Shown: piece by piece, positions 36,582 to 46,596 of the stretch
Position numbering within the stretch: the stretch's first letter is position 1
Layout: every line of letters starts with the position of its first letter
Origin: Pseudomonas sp. NC02
GTDB lineage: Bacteria; Pseudomonadota; Gammaproteobacteria; Pseudomonadales; Pseudomonadaceae
Direction: 5' to 3'
Assembly (NCBI RefSeq): GCF_002874965.1
Contig: NZ_CP025624.1
Span: 2,046,001 to 2,110,000 of the forward strand
Length of the DNA: 64,000 nucleotides
Made by a program: the position numbers and the translations under genes
The notes under the pieces: generated by a model
What the model was told of the DNA's origin: nothing
Databases searched by the model: none
The model's input: the letters and a program-made list of their open reading frames with translations, nothing else

Positions 36582-36661
36582 GAGTTTGTCTCCGAGAGAA
36601 TGCTTTGTTGAGTACTGACCTTGTGACGTGTGTAACGTCGGCAAAGTTCCTTGTTCGACGC

Positions 36662-37264
36662 TCATTCTGACACGCTGGGCGGGCGGTGCAACAACTCCGG
36701 TGTATTGAGGTTGGCCAGGCGCGGATCGTCGGCGGGGCAATCCAGGGCCTTGGCCCCCAGCGCCTGCATGATCTGGCGCGGGCTGCGCTCGCCGGCTGCC
36801 CAGGCCCGTTCGAAGGGCTCGCGCAGCGAAGTGGGGATCACGCAGAGCAGCGGTTCCCAGAAATCGCCGTGGCGCACCATCACCGGCAGCAACGGGTTTT
36901 GCTGCGCCGTGCTGCGCAGGTCGGCGAGCAATCGTGCATCGATCTGCGGCACATCGCACGGCAATACCAGCAGATGCCCATGCTGCGCCACCGCCAGTCC
37001 TGCGCGAATGCCGGCCAGTGGCCCGGGAAAGTCGGGGCTGTCATCGCCGACCAATCGGTCGGCATAGGCCGCGTACTGCGCCTGGTTGCGATTGCAGGAG
37101 ATGATCAGGTCGTCGGTCAACGGCCGCACCAGGCGATGCAGGTGCGCGATCAGCGGCTGCCCGTGCCAGTCCAGCAGGCCCTTGTCGAGGCCGCCCATGC
37201 GCTGGCCACGACCGCCGGCCAGCAAAAGGATCGAGCAGGGCAGTGGGGAAGAATGGCTTGGCAT
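36662..37264 (-). CDS. mobA: Molybdenum cofactor guanylyltransferase MobA
   Basis: 200 residues. [11 protein letters not shown] (15-25) is the GTP-binding signature, followed by the Lys of GLDKGL and VLPCDVPQI for the metal site. MobA transfers GMP to molybdopterin to make the MGD cofactor of DMSO-reductase-type enzymes such as nitrate reductase. The frame is open further upstream to 38179, but that part is antisense to moaB and moeA and is not coding. It is divergent from moaB with 75 bases between. Confidence 0.93.
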   Translation of the reverse strand: MPSHSSPLPCSILLLAGGRGQRMGGLDKGLLDWHGQPLIAHLHRLVRPLTDDLIISCNRNQAQYAAYADRLVGDDSPDFPGPLAGIRAGLAVAQHGHLLVLPCDVPQIDARLLADLRSTAQQNPLLPVMVRHGDFWEPLLCVIPTSLREPFERAWAAGERSPRQIMQALGAKALDCPADDPRLANLNTPELLHRPPSVSE

Positions 37265-37339
37265 GACGGCTCCTGCGGGCAGTGAAATGGGGGGCTGTGA
37301 TATAACATCGGGCTGTTCCTTCGACAACCGGACCGAGCC

Positions 37340-37879
37340 ATGAAAGCCAACGCTGATGCGCCCTTTGTACCCCTGAATATCGCTGTATTGACGGTCAGCG
37401 ACACCCGCACCCTGGAAACCGACACCTCGGGCCAGGTCTTCGTCGACCGCCTGACCGCCGCCGGTCACCTGCTGGCCGAGCGAGTTTTGCTTAAAGATGA
37501 TCTGTACAAAATCCGTGCGCAAGTGGCGCACTGGATTGCCGAAGACGTGGTGCAGGTGGTGTTGATCACCGGCGGCACCGGCTTCACCGGCCGCGACAGC
37601 ACCCCGGAAGCGGTGAGCTGCCTGCTGGATAAACAGGTGGATGGTTTCGGCGAACTGTTCCGGCAAATCTCCGTGGCCGATATCGGCACCTCCACCGTGC
37701 AATCCCGTGCCCTGGCCGGCCTGGCCAACGGCACACTGGTGTGCTGCCTGCCGGGCTCCACCAACGCGGTGCGCACCGGTTGGGACGGGATTCTCGCCGA
37801 GCAATTGGATAACCGTCACCGCCCGTGCAACTTCGTCCCGCATTTGAAACAGGCCGAGCCCTGTGAATCCCGTGGGTAA
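37340..37879 (+). CDS. moaB: Molybdenum cofactor biosynthesis protein MoaB
   Basis: 179 residues of the MoaB/Mog fold. [16 protein letters not shown] at the N terminus and [17 protein letters not shown] (about 75-91) are the molybdopterin-binding motifs. The protein adenylylates molybdopterin before molybdate insertion. Its 3' end overlaps moeA by 17 bases if the GTG start of moeA is right, so the genes form an operon. Confidence 0.93.
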   Translation: MKANADAPFVPLNIAVLTVSDTRTLETDTSGQVFVDRLTAAGHLLAERVLLKDDLYKIRAQVAHWIAEDVVQVVLITGGTGFTGRDSTPEAVSCLLDKQVDGFGELFRQISVADIGTSTVQSRALAGLANGTLVCCLPGSTNAVRTGWDGILAEQLDNRHRPCNFVPHLKQAEPCESRG

Positions 37880-39089
37880 GCCGGGCAAGACCGGCGCGTT
37901 GATGCCGGTGGAAGACGCCCTCGAACAATTGCTGGCGATGGCCGAGGCAGCGCCGATCCGCGAGCCGGAAACGTTGGCGCTGGCCGAGTGTGATGGTCGG
38001 GTGCTGGCCCAGGCGTTGATCTCCACGCTGGACTTGCCGCCCTGGCCCAACAGCGCCATGGACGGATACGCCCTGCGCCTGGCGGACTGGACCGGTGAGC
38101 CACTGGTAGTCAGCCAGCGCATTTTTGCGGGCACGGCACCCGAGCCCTTGGCTGCCGGTACCTGCGCGCGGATCTTCACCGGAGCCCCGGTACCGGAGGG
38201 CGCGGACTGCGTCGAGATGCAGGAAAACGCCGTGGTCCATGCCGATCAGCGGGTGAGCTTCATCGAAGCGTTGCAGGTGGATCAAAACATCCGTCCCCAA
38301 GGCCAGGAAACCACGGTGGGCGAGTGGGTGTTGCCAGCAGGTACACGCCTGGGCCCGATCGAGTTGGGCCTGGCGGCTTCATTGGGTCGTGATCGGCTGG
38401 AGGTGGTACGACGCGCCCGCGTGGCTGTGCTGTCAACCGGCGACGAGTTGATCGAGCCGGGCCTGCCGCTGGGCCCCGGGCAGATCTACAACAGTAATCG
38501 CCGGGTGCTGTGCAGCTGGCTGGAGCGCCTGGGCTGCGAAGTGGTGGACGCCGGGATCCTGCCGGACGACCTGGAACAAACCCGCGAACGCCTGGGCGCA
38601 TTGGGCTCGGTAGACCTGATTCTGTCCACCGGCGGTGTGTCGGTGGGGGAGGCGGATTTTCTCGGGATTGCACTGCGGGAAGAGGGCGAACTGGCGCTGT
38701 GGAAGCTGGCAATCAAGCCGGGCAAGCCGCTGACGTTCGGGCATTTCCGTGGTGTACCGGTGATCGGTTTGCCGGGCAATCCGGCGTCGACGCTGGTGAC
38801 CTTTGCCTTGCTGGCGCGGCCTTACCTGTTGCGCCGCCAGGGCGTGGAAGACGTGCAGCCGCTGCGCATTGAAGTGCCCGTGGGATTTGTCTGGCCCAAG
38901 CCGGGGAATCGCCGCGAGTATTTGCGCGGGCGGCTGGAGCAGGGCAAGGCGATCATCTACCGCAACCAGAGCTCGGGTGTGCTGCGTAGCGCGGCGTGGG
39001 CCGAAGGTTTGGTAGAAGTGCTGGAGGGGACGACGCTGGAGATCGGTGACCGGGTCAACTTCATTCCGCTGAGTGAAGTGTTGAACTGA
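37863..39089 (+). CDS. moeA: Molybdopterin molybdenumtransferase MoeA
   Basis: 408 residues. [12 protein letters not shown] (about 60-71), [26 protein letters not shown] and [12 protein letters not shown] mark MoeA, which inserts molybdate into adenylylated molybdopterin. The start may be GTG at 37863 or the ATG at 37902; the former lies inside moaB and has a weak ribosome site. With mobA on the other strand this completes the late steps of cofactor synthesis. A REPIN follows the stop. Confidence 0.93.
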   Translation: MNPVGKPGKTGALMPVEDALEQLLAMAEAAPIREPETLALAECDGRVLAQALISTLDLPPWPNSAMDGYALRLADWTGEPLVVSQRIFAGTAPEPLAAGTCARIFTGAPVPEGADCVEMQENAVVHADQRVSFIEALQVDQNIRPQGQETTVGEWVLPAGTRLGPIELGLAASLGRDRLEVVRRARVAVLSTGDELIEPGLPLGPGQIYNSNRRVLCSWLERLGCEVVDAGILPDDLEQTRERLGALGSVDLILSTGGVSVGEADFLGIALREEGELALWKLAIKPGKPLTFGHFRGVPVIGLPGNPASTLVTFALLARPYLLRRQGVEDVQPLRIEVPVGFVWPKPGNRREYLRGRLEQGKAIIYRNQSSGVLRSAAWAEGLVEVLEGTTLEIGDRVNFIPLSEVLN

Positions 39090-39118
39090 GCCCGATCTAT
39101 CAAACAATGAAGATCAAC

Positions 39119-39209
39119 TGTGGGAGCTGGCTTGCTCGCGAAAGCGGTGGATCAGTCACCCGATGTATTGACTGACCCTCTGCATTCGCGAGCAAGCCCG
39201 CTCCCACAT
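39119..39209. repeat. REPIN
   Basis: Left arm TGTGGGAGCTGGCTTGC (one base off the main type: CTGG for CGGG) and right arm GCAAGCCCGCTCCCACAT. Only the right arm holds the intact AAGCCCGCTCCCAC sequence. Confidence 0.93.
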
Positions 39210-39231
39210 TTGATTTGTGTTCATCCTGCAA

Positions 39232-40521
39232 TTACGGCAAGTCGCGACTCGCGTAAAACGCACTCAACACCTTCACCAGGTGCGCCAGGTCGTGGCTGCC
39301 GCACAGCTCGCGAATCGAGTGCATCGCAAACGTCGGCAAGCCGATATCCACGGTGCGCACGCCCAGGTGGCTGGCGGTGATCGGGCCGATGGTCGAGCCG
39401 CAACCCATGTCGCTGCGAACCACAAAGCTCTGCACCGGCACTTCTTCGGCCATGCACAGGTGGCGGAAGAACCCGGCGGTTTCGCTGTTGGTGGCGTAGC
39501 GCTGGTTGCTGTTGACCTTGATCACCGGGCCGGCATTGAGTTTCGGGCCGTGGTTGGCGTCGTGCTTCTCGGCGTAGTTGGGGTGCACGCCGTGGGCGTT
39601 GTCGGCAGACACCAACAGCGACTTCTGGATAGTGCGTACGAATTCATCACCCTCGGGCAGCAGGCGACGCAGGGTCTGCTCCAGCATCGGGCCGTCGGCA
39701 CCGCAGGCGGAGCACGAGCCGACTTCTTCGTGGTCGTTGCAGACCAGCACGCAGGTTTCATCGGTTTCGGCGGTGAGCAGGGCTTGCAGGCCGGCGTAGC
39801 ACGACAGCAGGTTGTCGAGGCGGGCACCGGCGATAAAGTCGCCATTGAGGCCGATCACGGCCGCGCTCTGGGTGTCGTAGAAGCTCAGCTCATAGTCGAG
39901 CACCACGTCAGCGTTCAACCCGTGTTCACGAGCCAGTTGCTCGGTCAGCACTGCGCGGAAGTCTACGCGCTCGTCACCGGCGAACTGCGCAAGGATCGGC
40001 GGCAGTTCGGTCTGGGCATTGATCGCCCAACCCTGGTTGGCTTCACGGTTCAGGTGAATGGCCAGGTTGGGGATGATCGCGATGGGCAGCTTGAAGTCGA
40101 TCAGCTGGCTTTCGACCTTGCCGTCGCGGCGGAAAGTGACGCGGCCGGCCAGGGACAGATCGCGGTCGAACCACGGCGCCAGCAGCGCGCCGCCGTACAC
40201 TTCCACACCCAGTTGCCAGAAGCCCTGGCGTTGCAGTTCAGGCTGTGGCTTGACCCGCAGGCACGGGCTGTCGGTGTGGGCGCCGACCAGGCGGATGCCG
40301 CCTTGCAGGGGCGAGTGGCGGCCGAGTTTGAAGGCGATGATCGAGGAGTCGTTGCGGGTCACGTAATAGCGCCCGTTGGCCTCGGTGGTCCAGGTCTCGC
40401 GCTCGTCAAGACGCTGGAAACCGGCCGCTTCCAGGCGCTGTGCAAGGGCGGCGGTGGCATGGAACGGGGTAGGGGAGGCCTTGAGGAAGTCGATCAGGCC
40501 TTGGTTCAACTCTTCGCGCAT
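39232..40521 (-). CDS. apeB: M18-family aminopeptidase
   Basis: 429 residues. Metal and catalytic motifs are visible: [10 protein letters not shown] (His82, Asp84), the Asp of [24 protein letters not shown] (catalytic Glu pair), [12 protein letters not shown] and [12 protein letters not shown] for the last zinc His. M18 enzymes form large tetrahedral dodecamers that remove acidic or neutral N-terminal residues from peptides in the cytoplasm. The ATG at 40521 has GGAG 6 bases upstream; the longer frame to 40575 enters the neighbouring repeat. Confidence 0.93.
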   Translation of the reverse strand: MREELNQGLIDFLKASPTPFHATAALAQRLEAAGFQRLDERETWTTEANGRYYVTRNDSSIIAFKLGRHSPLQGGIRLVGAHTDSPCLRVKPQPELQRQGFWQLGVEVYGGALLAPWFDRDLSLAGRVTFRRDGKVESQLIDFKLPIAIIPNLAIHLNREANQGWAINAQTELPPILAQFAGDERVDFRAVLTEQLAREHGLNADVVLDYELSFYDTQSAAVIGLNGDFIAGARLDNLLSCYAGLQALLTAETDETCVLVCNDHEEVGSCSACGADGPMLEQTLRRLLPEGDEFVRTIQKSLLVSADNAHGVHPNYAEKHDANHGPKLNAGPVIKVNSNQRYATNSETAGFFRHLCMAEEVPVQSFVVRSDMGCGSTIGPITASHLGVRTVDIGLPTFAMHSIRELCGSHDLAHLVKVLSAFYASRDLP

Positions 40522-40582
40522 AAGTAGCTCCAGACAGCAATGGCGCGAGTTTACCGTCCGACGGGATAAGTGCACAGAACAA

Positions 40583-40674
40583 ATGTGGGAGCGGGCTTGC
40601 TCGCGAATGCGGTGTGTCAGTCGCCGAATGAGCTAACTGATCCACCGCATTCGCTAGCAAGCCCGCTGCCACAT
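40583..40674. repeat. REPIN with mutated right arm
   Basis: Left arm ATGTGGGAGCGGGCTTGC is intact. The right arm has two changes (GCTAGC for GCGAGC and GCTGCC for GCTCCC), so it is a decaying copy. Confidence 0.93.
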
Positions 40675-40692
40675 TTTAATTGCGTTTACAGG

Positions 40693-41328
40693 TTAAAACG
40701 GCGCGGGGCACTCGAAGCGCAGACGCTCGCCGCTCTGGGGATGGGTGAAGCTCAGCATGCTGGCGTGCAGGCACAGCCGTGGCCAGGCAGCCAAGGCCTG
40801 TTCATGGGCGTACAAGCCATCGCCCAGCAACGGATGCCCGATGGACAGCATATGCACGCGCAGTTGATGTGAGCGGCCGGTGATCGGTGTCAGCTCAACC
40901 CGGCACCAGTCGCCGCAACGCTCCAGGACTTTCCAGAAGGTCAGCGCGTTCTTGCCGAACTCGTGGTCCACCACGTGCCGTGGCTTGGTCGGTGGGTCGT
41001 AGCGCAAGGGCAAGTCGATGCTGCCGCTGTCCAGTTCCGGTTGGCCCCAGCAGAGTGCGGTGTAGGCCTTTTCGGTTTCCCGGTCATGAAACTGGCGGGA
41101 CAGTTCACGGTGGGTATCCGCGTCTCGGGCCAGCAGGATGATCCCGGACGTTTCCCAGTCCAGGCGATGGACGATGCGGGCTTCGGGGTAGCCGTTTTCC
41201 TGCAGGCGGGTGATCAGGCAGTCCTTGTTGTCGTCGGCGCGACCGGGAACCGAGAGCAGCAGGGTAGGCTTGTTCACCACCAGGACAGCAGCGTCCTGAT
41301 GAAGGATATGGACATTGGACAACGGCAT
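40693..41328 (-). CDS. rluA: Dual-specificity pseudouridine synthase RluA
   Basis: 211 residues, the length of RluA. The catalytic Asp57 is in VHRLDWETSGIILLA and GRSHQLRVHM is the second family motif; there is no S4 domain. RluA modifies 23S rRNA position 746 and tRNA position 32 in E. coli. Its place between apeB and minE matches P. aeruginosa. A structured inverted repeat lies between it and minE. Confidence 0.9.
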   Translation of the reverse strand: MPLSNVHILHQDAAVLVVNKPTLLLSVPGRADDNKDCLITRLQENGYPEARIVHRLDWETSGIILLARDADTHRELSRQFHDRETEKAYTALCWGQPELDSGSIDLPLRYDPPTKPRHVVDHEFGKNALTFWKVLERCGDWCRVELTPITGRSHQLRVHMLSIGHPLLGDGLYAHEQALAAWPRLCLHASMLSFTHPQSGERLRFECPAPF

Positions 41329-41354
41329 TAAAACAGCCTCGTAACAAACGCCAA

Positions 41355-41406
41355 CGGCGGCTCGCTCACCCGGCCCCGTGAGGGGAGCCAGGTAACCGAG
41401 CCGCCG
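41355..41406. other. Structured inverted repeat between minE and rluA
   Basis: CGGCGGCTCG (41355-41364) and CGAGCCGCCG (41397-41406) are perfect complements around a 32-base GC-rich loop with its own stems. It could attenuate transcription from minE into rluA; a T run is lacking. Confidence 0.55.
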
Positions 41407-41424
41407 TGGCGACCGCCTTTTCGA

Positions 41425-41679
41425 TCAACGATCAGGCAGGGTGATATTGAGTTCCAGAATCGAGCAGCTGCCGTCATTTTCCAGGGCGACATGCACGTCA
41501 TCGTTACCGATGTTGACGTACTTGCGGATCACTTCCACCAGTTCCTTCTGCAGGGCTGGCAGGTAATCCGGGGTGCTGCGTTGGCCGCGTTCGTGCGCCA
41601 CGATGATCTGTAGACGCTCTTTCGCTACCGACGCGGTACTTGGCTTTTTGTTGGCGCGAAAGAAGTCGAGAAATTTCAT
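41425..41679 (-). CDS. minE: Cell division topological specificity factor MinE
   Basis: 84 residues. [12 protein letters not shown] is the membrane-targeting and anti-MinCD opening, [16 protein letters not shown] the MinD-contact helix. MinE drives MinD oscillation and keeps the Z ring at mid-cell. It starts 3 bases after the minD stop, so the two are cotranslated. Confidence 0.97.
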   Translation of the reverse strand: MKFLDFFRANKKPSTASVAKERLQIIVAHERGQRSTPDYLPALQKELVEVIRKYVNIGNDDVHVALENDGSCSILELNITLPDR

Positions 41680-41682
41680 TGT

Positions 41683-42495
41683 TTAGTTGCCTCCAAAGAT
41701 ACGCTCGAAGAATCCCTTCTTCTTAACATCGAGGAAGCGATGTTCCACGGTCTTGCCCAGCAAGCGATCTACCGCATCGCTGTACGCCTGGCCGGCGTCG
41801 CTCTGGTCGTCAAGAATCACCGGCACACCTTGGTTGGATGCCTTCAGGACGGCCTGGGATTCCGGGATCACACCCAGCAGGGTCACGGCGAGGATTTCCT
41901 TCACGTCTTCAACGCCGAGCATTTCGCCATTGCTGACGCGCTCAGGGTTGTAGCGGGTCAGCAGCAGGTGTTCCTTGATCGGATCTTCACCTTTCTCGGC
42001 GCGCTGGGACTTGCTGGCCAGCAGGCCGAGCATGCGGTCCGAGTCACGTACCGAGGAGACTTCAGGGTTGGTCACGACGATGGCTTCGTCGGCGAAGTAC
42101 ATCGCCAGGTGAGCACCGGTCTCGATACCCGCCGGGGAATCGCACACCACGTATTCGAAGGTTTCCTTCAGTTCGGCGAGGACCTTGCCCACGCCTTCCT
42201 TGGTCAGCGCGTCTTTGTCGCGGGTCTGGCTGGCGGCCAGTACATACAGGTTCTCAAGGCGCTTGTCCTTGATCAGGGCCTGTTGCAGGTTGGCTTCGCC
42301 ATTGACGACGTTGACGAAGTCGTAAACCACGCGGCGTTCACAGCCCATGATCAGGTCGAGGTTACGCAAGCCGACGTCGAAGTCGACGATAACTGTCTTG
42401 TGGCCGCGCAGAGCGAGGCCGGTACCGATAGCGGCGCTGGTGGTGGTCTTACCCACACCACCCTTGCCGGATGTAACCACGAGAATCTTGGCCAA
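41683..42495 (-). CDS. minD: Septum site-determining ATPase MinD
   Basis: 270 residues. The deviant Walker A GKGGVGKTT is at 10-18, and FFERIFGG at the C terminus is the amphipathic membrane-targeting helix. MinD binds the membrane as an ATP dimer, recruits MinC and is released by MinE. The start is TTG at 42495, giving MAKILVVTSGK, with AGGGGTGA 6-13 bases upstream; no ATG fits the conserved N terminus. A 199-base gap separates it from minC. Confidence 0.96.
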   Translation of the reverse strand: MAKILVVTSGKGGVGKTTTSAAIGTGLALRGHKTVIVDFDVGLRNLDLIMGCERRVVYDFVNVVNGEANLQQALIKDKRLENLYVLAASQTRDKDALTKEGVGKVLAELKETFEYVVCDSPAGIETGAHLAMYFADEAIVVTNPEVSSVRDSDRMLGLLASKSQRAEKGEDPIKEHLLLTRYNPERVSNGEMLGVEDVKEILAVTLLGVIPESQAVLKASNQGVPVILDDQSDAGQAYSDAVDRLLGKTVEHRFLDVKKKGFFERIFGGN

Positions 42496-42589
42496 GGTGT
42501 TTCACCCCTAAGGAAAAAGGACTTTTTAGTCCCTGAAAAACATCTCTTGTCACTCGCTGCAGGCGGGCAGCTCTTGTAGGAGAAAGCAC

Positions 42590-42607
42590 GGTTTGCCTGG
42601 GCAAACC
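42590..42607. other. Perfect palindrome in the minC-minD gap
   Basis: GGTTTGCC-TG-GGCAAACC lies about midway in the 199-base gap. It may be a weak attenuator or a protein site; it has no T run on the minus strand. Confidence 0.45.
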
Positions 42608-42694
42608 CCACCTTAAAATTATTCCTACACAAGTTTTGCCGTTTTCGCTGTGCTATCAGAGTCCAGAGATGCTTGGAAAATGCGGCAGTATCCG

Positions 42695-43432
42695 TTAAAG
42701 ACGAACGATGTTCAACACATCGCCCGACAGGCTGACTTGTACCCCGGCCCCCCACAGCGGATCGCGGCGCAAATCTTCCGAAACCTTGTACTGGCCTGCG
42801 ATGGACACTAGCTCAGCGGTCAACTGCTGGCAAAAAATACGGGCCTTGGTGTCACCTTTTATGCCGGCCAGGGCACGACCACGCATGGGGCCGTATACAT
42901 GGATGTTTCCATCGGCGAGAAGTTCCGCCCCCGGGCTGACCGGGGCGATGACGACAAGGTCGCCACCCTGGGCGTAAATCTGCTGCCCGCCCCGTACGGG
43001 AGAGGTGATGATCTTTGTCGGCTTGATCGTCGGCTCCGGCGGTTTCTCCGGTTTTTTCTTCTCTTCGCCGACCAACGGGTCGAGCGGACGCTCGCGGGCA
43101 CCCGACGGCGGCAGTACTGGCAGTTCAATAGCGATTGCCGCGGCGATGTCTTCGATCCGGCTGGCACGGATCGCCAGGGTGCGCAGGCCATGCTGGCGGC
43201 ACACGCGCATCAGCCCGGGCAGGTCGACCGCGCCCTGGCCGGCCGGGAGCTTGTCCAGGGCCAGCACCAGCGGTGCATTGTTGAAGAAGTTCGGCGCCAG
43301 GGCGACCTTGGCGGCGAGCTGGCGGTCCAGGGCATCAAGGTCGTTGCGGGCCAGTTCCAGCACGGTAATGGCGAGCATGCTGCCTTTCAACTGGAACACG
43401 GGATCTTGGTCTAGCGGTTCGGTTTGGCTCAT
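42695..43432 (-). CDS. minC: Septum site-determining protein MinC
   Basis: 245 residues. The N-terminal FtsZ-inhibiting domain (1-115, opening [20 protein letters not shown]) is joined by a Lys/Pro-rich linker (about 122-140) to the beta-helical C-terminal MinD-binding domain ([18 protein letters not shown] to the end, with GRALAG). MinC blocks FtsZ assembly at the poles. The ATG at 43432 gives the usual MSQ start; an in-frame ATG lies three codons upstream. It is divergent from htrB. Confidence 0.95.
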   Translation of the reverse strand: MSQTEPLDQDPVFQLKGSMLAITVLELARNDLDALDRQLAAKVALAPNFFNNAPLVLALDKLPAGQGAVDLPGLMRVCRQHGLRTLAIRASRIEDIAAAIAIELPVLPPSGARERPLDPLVGEEKKKPEKPPEPTIKPTKIITSPVRGGQQIYAQGGDLVVIAPVSPGAELLADGNIHVYGPMRGRALAGIKGDTKARIFCQQLTAELVSIAGQYKVSEDLRRDPLWGAGVQVSLSGDVLNIVRL

Positions 43433-43550
43433 GGTCGGCAAAGCGGCTTGTCACGAAAAGTGTCGAGACTTATAACGAGAACATCCGCTAGCCGCAAGCC
43501 GGGTCGAACCGTTGTAGAATGCGCGGCCGTTGTCTTTACCGGAATCTTGA

Positions 43551-44486
43551 ATGGATCGCCCGCGTTTTCGAGCTGTATTTTTTCATCCGCGCTTCTGGCT
43601 GTTATGGCTGGGGCTGGGTTTGCTGTGGCTGATTGTGCAGTTGCCGTACCGGGCTTTACTGGGGATTGGCCGTGCCTTGGGGGCGGGAATGTACCGGGTG
43701 GCCGGTGAACGTCGACGTATCGCCGCACGAAACCTGGAACTGTGCTTCCCGGAAAAGTCCGCTAAAGAGCGTAAACATTTGCTCAAGGAAAACTTTGCCT
43801 CCACCGGCATCGCGTTCTTCGAGATGGCCATGAGCTGGTGGTGGTCCAAGCCGCGCCTGGCGCGCCTGGCCCATGTCGAAGGGCTGGAGCACCTCAAGCA
43901 GGCGCAACTGGAAGGCAAGGGCGTGATCCTCATGGCCCTGCATTTCACCACCCTGGAAATCGGCGCCGCCTTGCTCGGGCAGAAGCACACCATCGACGGC
44001 ATGTACCGCGAGCACGGCAACCCCTTGTTCGATTTCGTCCAGCGCCGTGGCCGCGAGCGGCACAACCTCGACTCCCTGGCCGTAGAGCGCGAAGACGTGC
44101 GCGGCATGCTCAAGCTGCTGCGGGCCGGTCGTGCGATTTGGTACGCACCGGACCAGGACTACGGCGCCAAGCAAAGTATCTTCGTGCCATTGTTCGGCAT
44201 TCAGGCCGCCACCGTGACCGCCACCAGCAAGTTCGCCCGCCTGGGCAAGGCTCTGGTGGTGCCGTTCACCCAGGAACGCCTGGCCGACGGCAGCGGTTAT
44301 CGCCTGGTGATCCATCCGCCGCTGACCGACTTCCCCGGTGAAACCGACGAGATCGATTGCCTGCGCATCAACCAGTGGGTCGAAGCCTCCGTGCGCGAAT
44401 GCCCCGAGCAATACCTGTGGACGCACCGCCGCTTCAAGAGCCGGCCGCCAGGTGAACCTAAACTGTATGAAAAACGCCGCCGTTGA
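43551..44486 (+). CDS. htrB: Lipid A lauroyl-type acyltransferase (LpxL/HtrB family)
   Basis: 311 residues. One N-terminal membrane helix (about 15-40) anchors the enzyme in the inner membrane. ALHFTTLEIG carries the H-x4-E catalytic motif of LpxL/LpxM enzymes, and APDQDYG and VPFTQER are further family blocks. It adds a secondary acyl chain to Kdo-lipid A precursors. TAGAAT at about 43514 may be its -10 element. The patatin gene follows in the same direction after 32 bases. Confidence 0.92.
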   Translation: MDRPRFRAVFFHPRFWLLWLGLGLLWLIVQLPYRALLGIGRALGAGMYRVAGERRRIAARNLELCFPEKSAKERKHLLKENFASTGIAFFEMAMSWWWSKPRLARLAHVEGLEHLKQAQLEGKGVILMALHFTTLEIGAALLGQKHTIDGMYREHGNPLFDFVQRRGRERHNLDSLAVEREDVRGMLKLLRAGRAIWYAPDQDYGAKQSIFVPLFGIQAATVTATSKFARLGKALVVPFTQERLADGSGYRLVIHPPLTDFPGETDEIDCLRINQWVEASVRECPEQYLWTHRRFKSRPPGEPKLYEKRRR

Positions 44487-44518
44487 TCTGAAGTCCCCAA
44501 GCACCATGGAGTGATGCA

Positions 44519-45670
44519 ATGCGCCCAGCTGAACCGGTCACAGGCTTGATTCTTTCCGGCGGCGGGGCGCGGGCCGCCTATCAGGTGGGGGTACTGGCGG
44601 CGATAGCCGAGCTGTTGCCGCCGGGCGCGGCCAATCCGTTTCCGGTGATCGTCGGCACCTCGGCCGGGGCGATCAATGCGGTGAGCCTGGCCAGTGGCGC
44701 CATGGACTTTACCGCCGCCATCCAGCGCCTGACCGCCTTCTGGCAGGGCTTTCGCAGCCACCTGGTGCTGCGCAGCGACTGGCCCGGGGTGATCAGCCAG
44801 GCCAGTCGATTCCTTGTCCACAGCCTGCTGGGGATGGGGGCGCAGGTGCCAGTGGCGCTGCTCAACAGTTCGCCGCTGCGGGACTTGTTGCGCGACAAAC
44901 TGCACCTGGAAGGCATCGCGCAGTCGATCCGCGAGAAACACCTTCATGCTGTGGCGGTGACCGCGTTCGGATACGAGTCCGGGCAAGCCGTGACCTTCTA
45001 TCAGGGCGGCGGCACCATCGATGCCTGGTTGCGGCATCGGCGCATCGGCATTCCCACCCAATTGACCGTTGAACACTTGCTGGCCAGCTCGGCGATTCCG
45101 TTGCTGTTTGCGCCGGTCAAACTCGACCAGGAATATTTTGGTGACGGGGCGGTGCGCCAGTCGGCGCCGATCAGTCCTGCGTTGCACCTGGGCGCCAGCC
45201 GCGTGCTGGTGGTGGGGGTCAGTGGCAACCCGCGCGGCAACGATCCATCGAACCCGGCGCGCACCTTCACCGGCCAGGAGCCGACGTTGGCGCAGATCGG
45301 CGGGCACATGCTCAACAGTACGTTCATCGACAGCCTGGAAAGCGATATCGAATTGCTCGAGCGCCTGAACCAGTTCAGCCACGTGTTGCCGGCCAACGCG
45401 GCGATACAAGGTTTGGCGCCAGTGGAAGTATTGGTGATCGCTCCCAGTCAGCCAATCGACGAAATCGCGGCACGTCACCGCCAGGAATTGCCGGCGGCAT
45501 TGCGCCTGTTTCTGCGCGGGCCGGGGGCGACCAAAACCAGTGGCGCGGGTGTGCTCAGCTACCTGCTGTTCGAGGCGGGGTATTGCAGCGAATTGATCGA
45601 GCTGGGAAGGCGGGATGCGCTGGCCAAGCGCGAAGAGTTGCAGCGGTTCCTGGGCCTGACACCGGACTGA
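44519..45670 (+). CDS. Patatin-like phospholipase
   Basis: 383 residues without a signal peptide. The patatin catalytic dyad is complete: GGGARAAYQVG oxyanion loop (14-24), GTSAG (46-50, nucleophile Ser48) and DGA (209-211, Asp209). Such enzymes deacylate phospholipids; substrate here unknown. GGAG 8 bases upstream supports the start. The pairing with htrB suggests a role in envelope lipid turnover (inference). A REPIN with a duplicated head begins at the stop. Confidence 0.92.
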   Translation: MRPAEPVTGLILSGGGARAAYQVGVLAAIAELLPPGAANPFPVIVGTSAGAINAVSLASGAMDFTAAIQRLTAFWQGFRSHLVLRSDWPGVISQASRFLVHSLLGMGAQVPVALLNSSPLRDLLRDKLHLEGIAQSIREKHLHAVAVTAFGYESGQAVTFYQGGGTIDAWLRHRRIGIPTQLTVEHLLASSAIPLLFAPVKLDQEYFGDGAVRQSAPISPALHLGASRVLVVGVSGNPRGNDPSNPARTFTGQEPTLAQIGGHMLNSTFIDSLESDIELLERLNQFSHVLPANAAIQGLAPVEVLVIAPSQPIDEIAARHRQELPAALRLFLRGPGATKTSGAGVLSYLLFEAGYCSELIELGRRDALAKREELQRFLGLTPD

Positions 45671-45778
45671 ATGTGGGAGCGGGCTTGTGTGGGAGCGGGC
45701 TTGCTCGCGAATGCGGTGTGTCAGTCGCCAGATGTATTGACTGACCCACCGCATTCGCGAGCAAGCCCGCTCCCACAT
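45671..45778. repeat. REPIN with a 16-bp tandem duplication in its left arm
   Basis: TGTGGGAGCGGGCTTG occurs at 45672-45687 and again at 45688-45703 before the arm continues normally; the right arm is standard. The result is three complete matches to the AAGCCCGCTCCCAC target. Confidence 0.95.
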
Positions 45779-45810
45779 AAACCCGATTCCACAGGGGATA
45801 GGCGGTGTGG

Positions 45811-46596
45811 TTAGAAGTGGTACTTCACCAACAGGCTCGCAGTGTCCTGGTTGGTCTCGAACGCGCCGCTGTCCTGGATCCCGTACTTGTTCTTCCAGTA
45901 GTCGTATTCGATACCGACATACAACTGCTTCTCGCCCCAATGCAACGCCTTGCCCAGGTCATATTTGATCTGCGGGTTGAAGTGCAGGTTGGCGTGGTAA
46001 GTGCCACGGGCGTTCTTGTCGTTATCCACGACCCAGTCCATAAAGCCGTCGATCAGCACATTGGAGTTGCCCACCGGGATCGTGTACGACCACACCGGTG
46101 TGATCTGCCATACGCCGTCACCCGGGCGATTGCCTTCGGTCTGGCGCTGGTAGAAGTTCAGCTGGAAGTAGTCGAAACCAGGGATTGCCAGGTCGAAGCC
46201 CGGGCCGAGCAAGTACGACTCGTTGTCGCCTTCGCCGAACTCGTAAGTGAACGCCAGCAACACGTCCTTGATCGGACCGAACGACAAGTCCTTGTCGAAA
46301 ATCTTGCCGAACGACAAGCGTGGGCTGAACTCGCCGTAGTAAGTACTTGGGCCGACATTGCCGTCTTCCTTGCCGTTGTAAAAGATGCGGTCGAGGAAGA
46401 AGAAGTTGTCGCCGTACTTCCACGCGTCGGCGTGTTCGAAGGTCACGGTTTGCTGGATCTGCGGGTTAACAGTGAAGTTCTTGCCCCACAGATAAGTCAG
46501 GCTGTTGTTCTGCCACTGCAGCAGATCACCGGCCATGGCCTGGCCCCCGGCCAGCAGGGATCCTGCCAGCATCAGGCTGTTCACGGTACGTTTCAT
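45811..46596 (-). CDS. Tsx-like nucleoside-specific outer membrane channel (OmpK family)
   Basis: 261 residues. A signal peptide (1-22, ending AMA) precedes GDLLQWQNNSLTYLWGKNF, the conserved opening of Tsx/OmpK proteins. The rest alternates polar and aromatic residues as in a 12-strand barrel and ends in the outer-membrane C-terminal Phe (LVKYHF). Relatives let nucleosides cross the outer membrane, which fits the nucleobase permease and purine catabolic genes that follow. Confidence 0.88.
   Translation of the reverse strand: MKRTVNSLMLAGSLLAGGQAMAGDLLQWQNNSLTYLWGKNFTVNPQIQQTVTFEHADAWKYGDNFFFLDRIFYNGKEDGNVGPSTYYGEFSPRLSFGKIFDKDLSFGPIKDVLLAFTYEFGEGDNESYLLGPGFDLAIPGFDYFQLNFYQRQTEGNRPGDGVWQITPVWSYTIPVGNSNVLIDGFMDWVVDNDKNARGTYHANLHFNPQIKYDLGKALHWGEKQLYVGIEYDYWKNKYGIQDSGAFETNQDTASLLVKYHF

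Noticed and set aside
36662..38179. 505-codon open frame on the minus strand covering mobA and beyond
   Set aside because: Only the last 200 codons show MobA motifs; the upstream part is antisense to moaB and moeA, which are clear genes.
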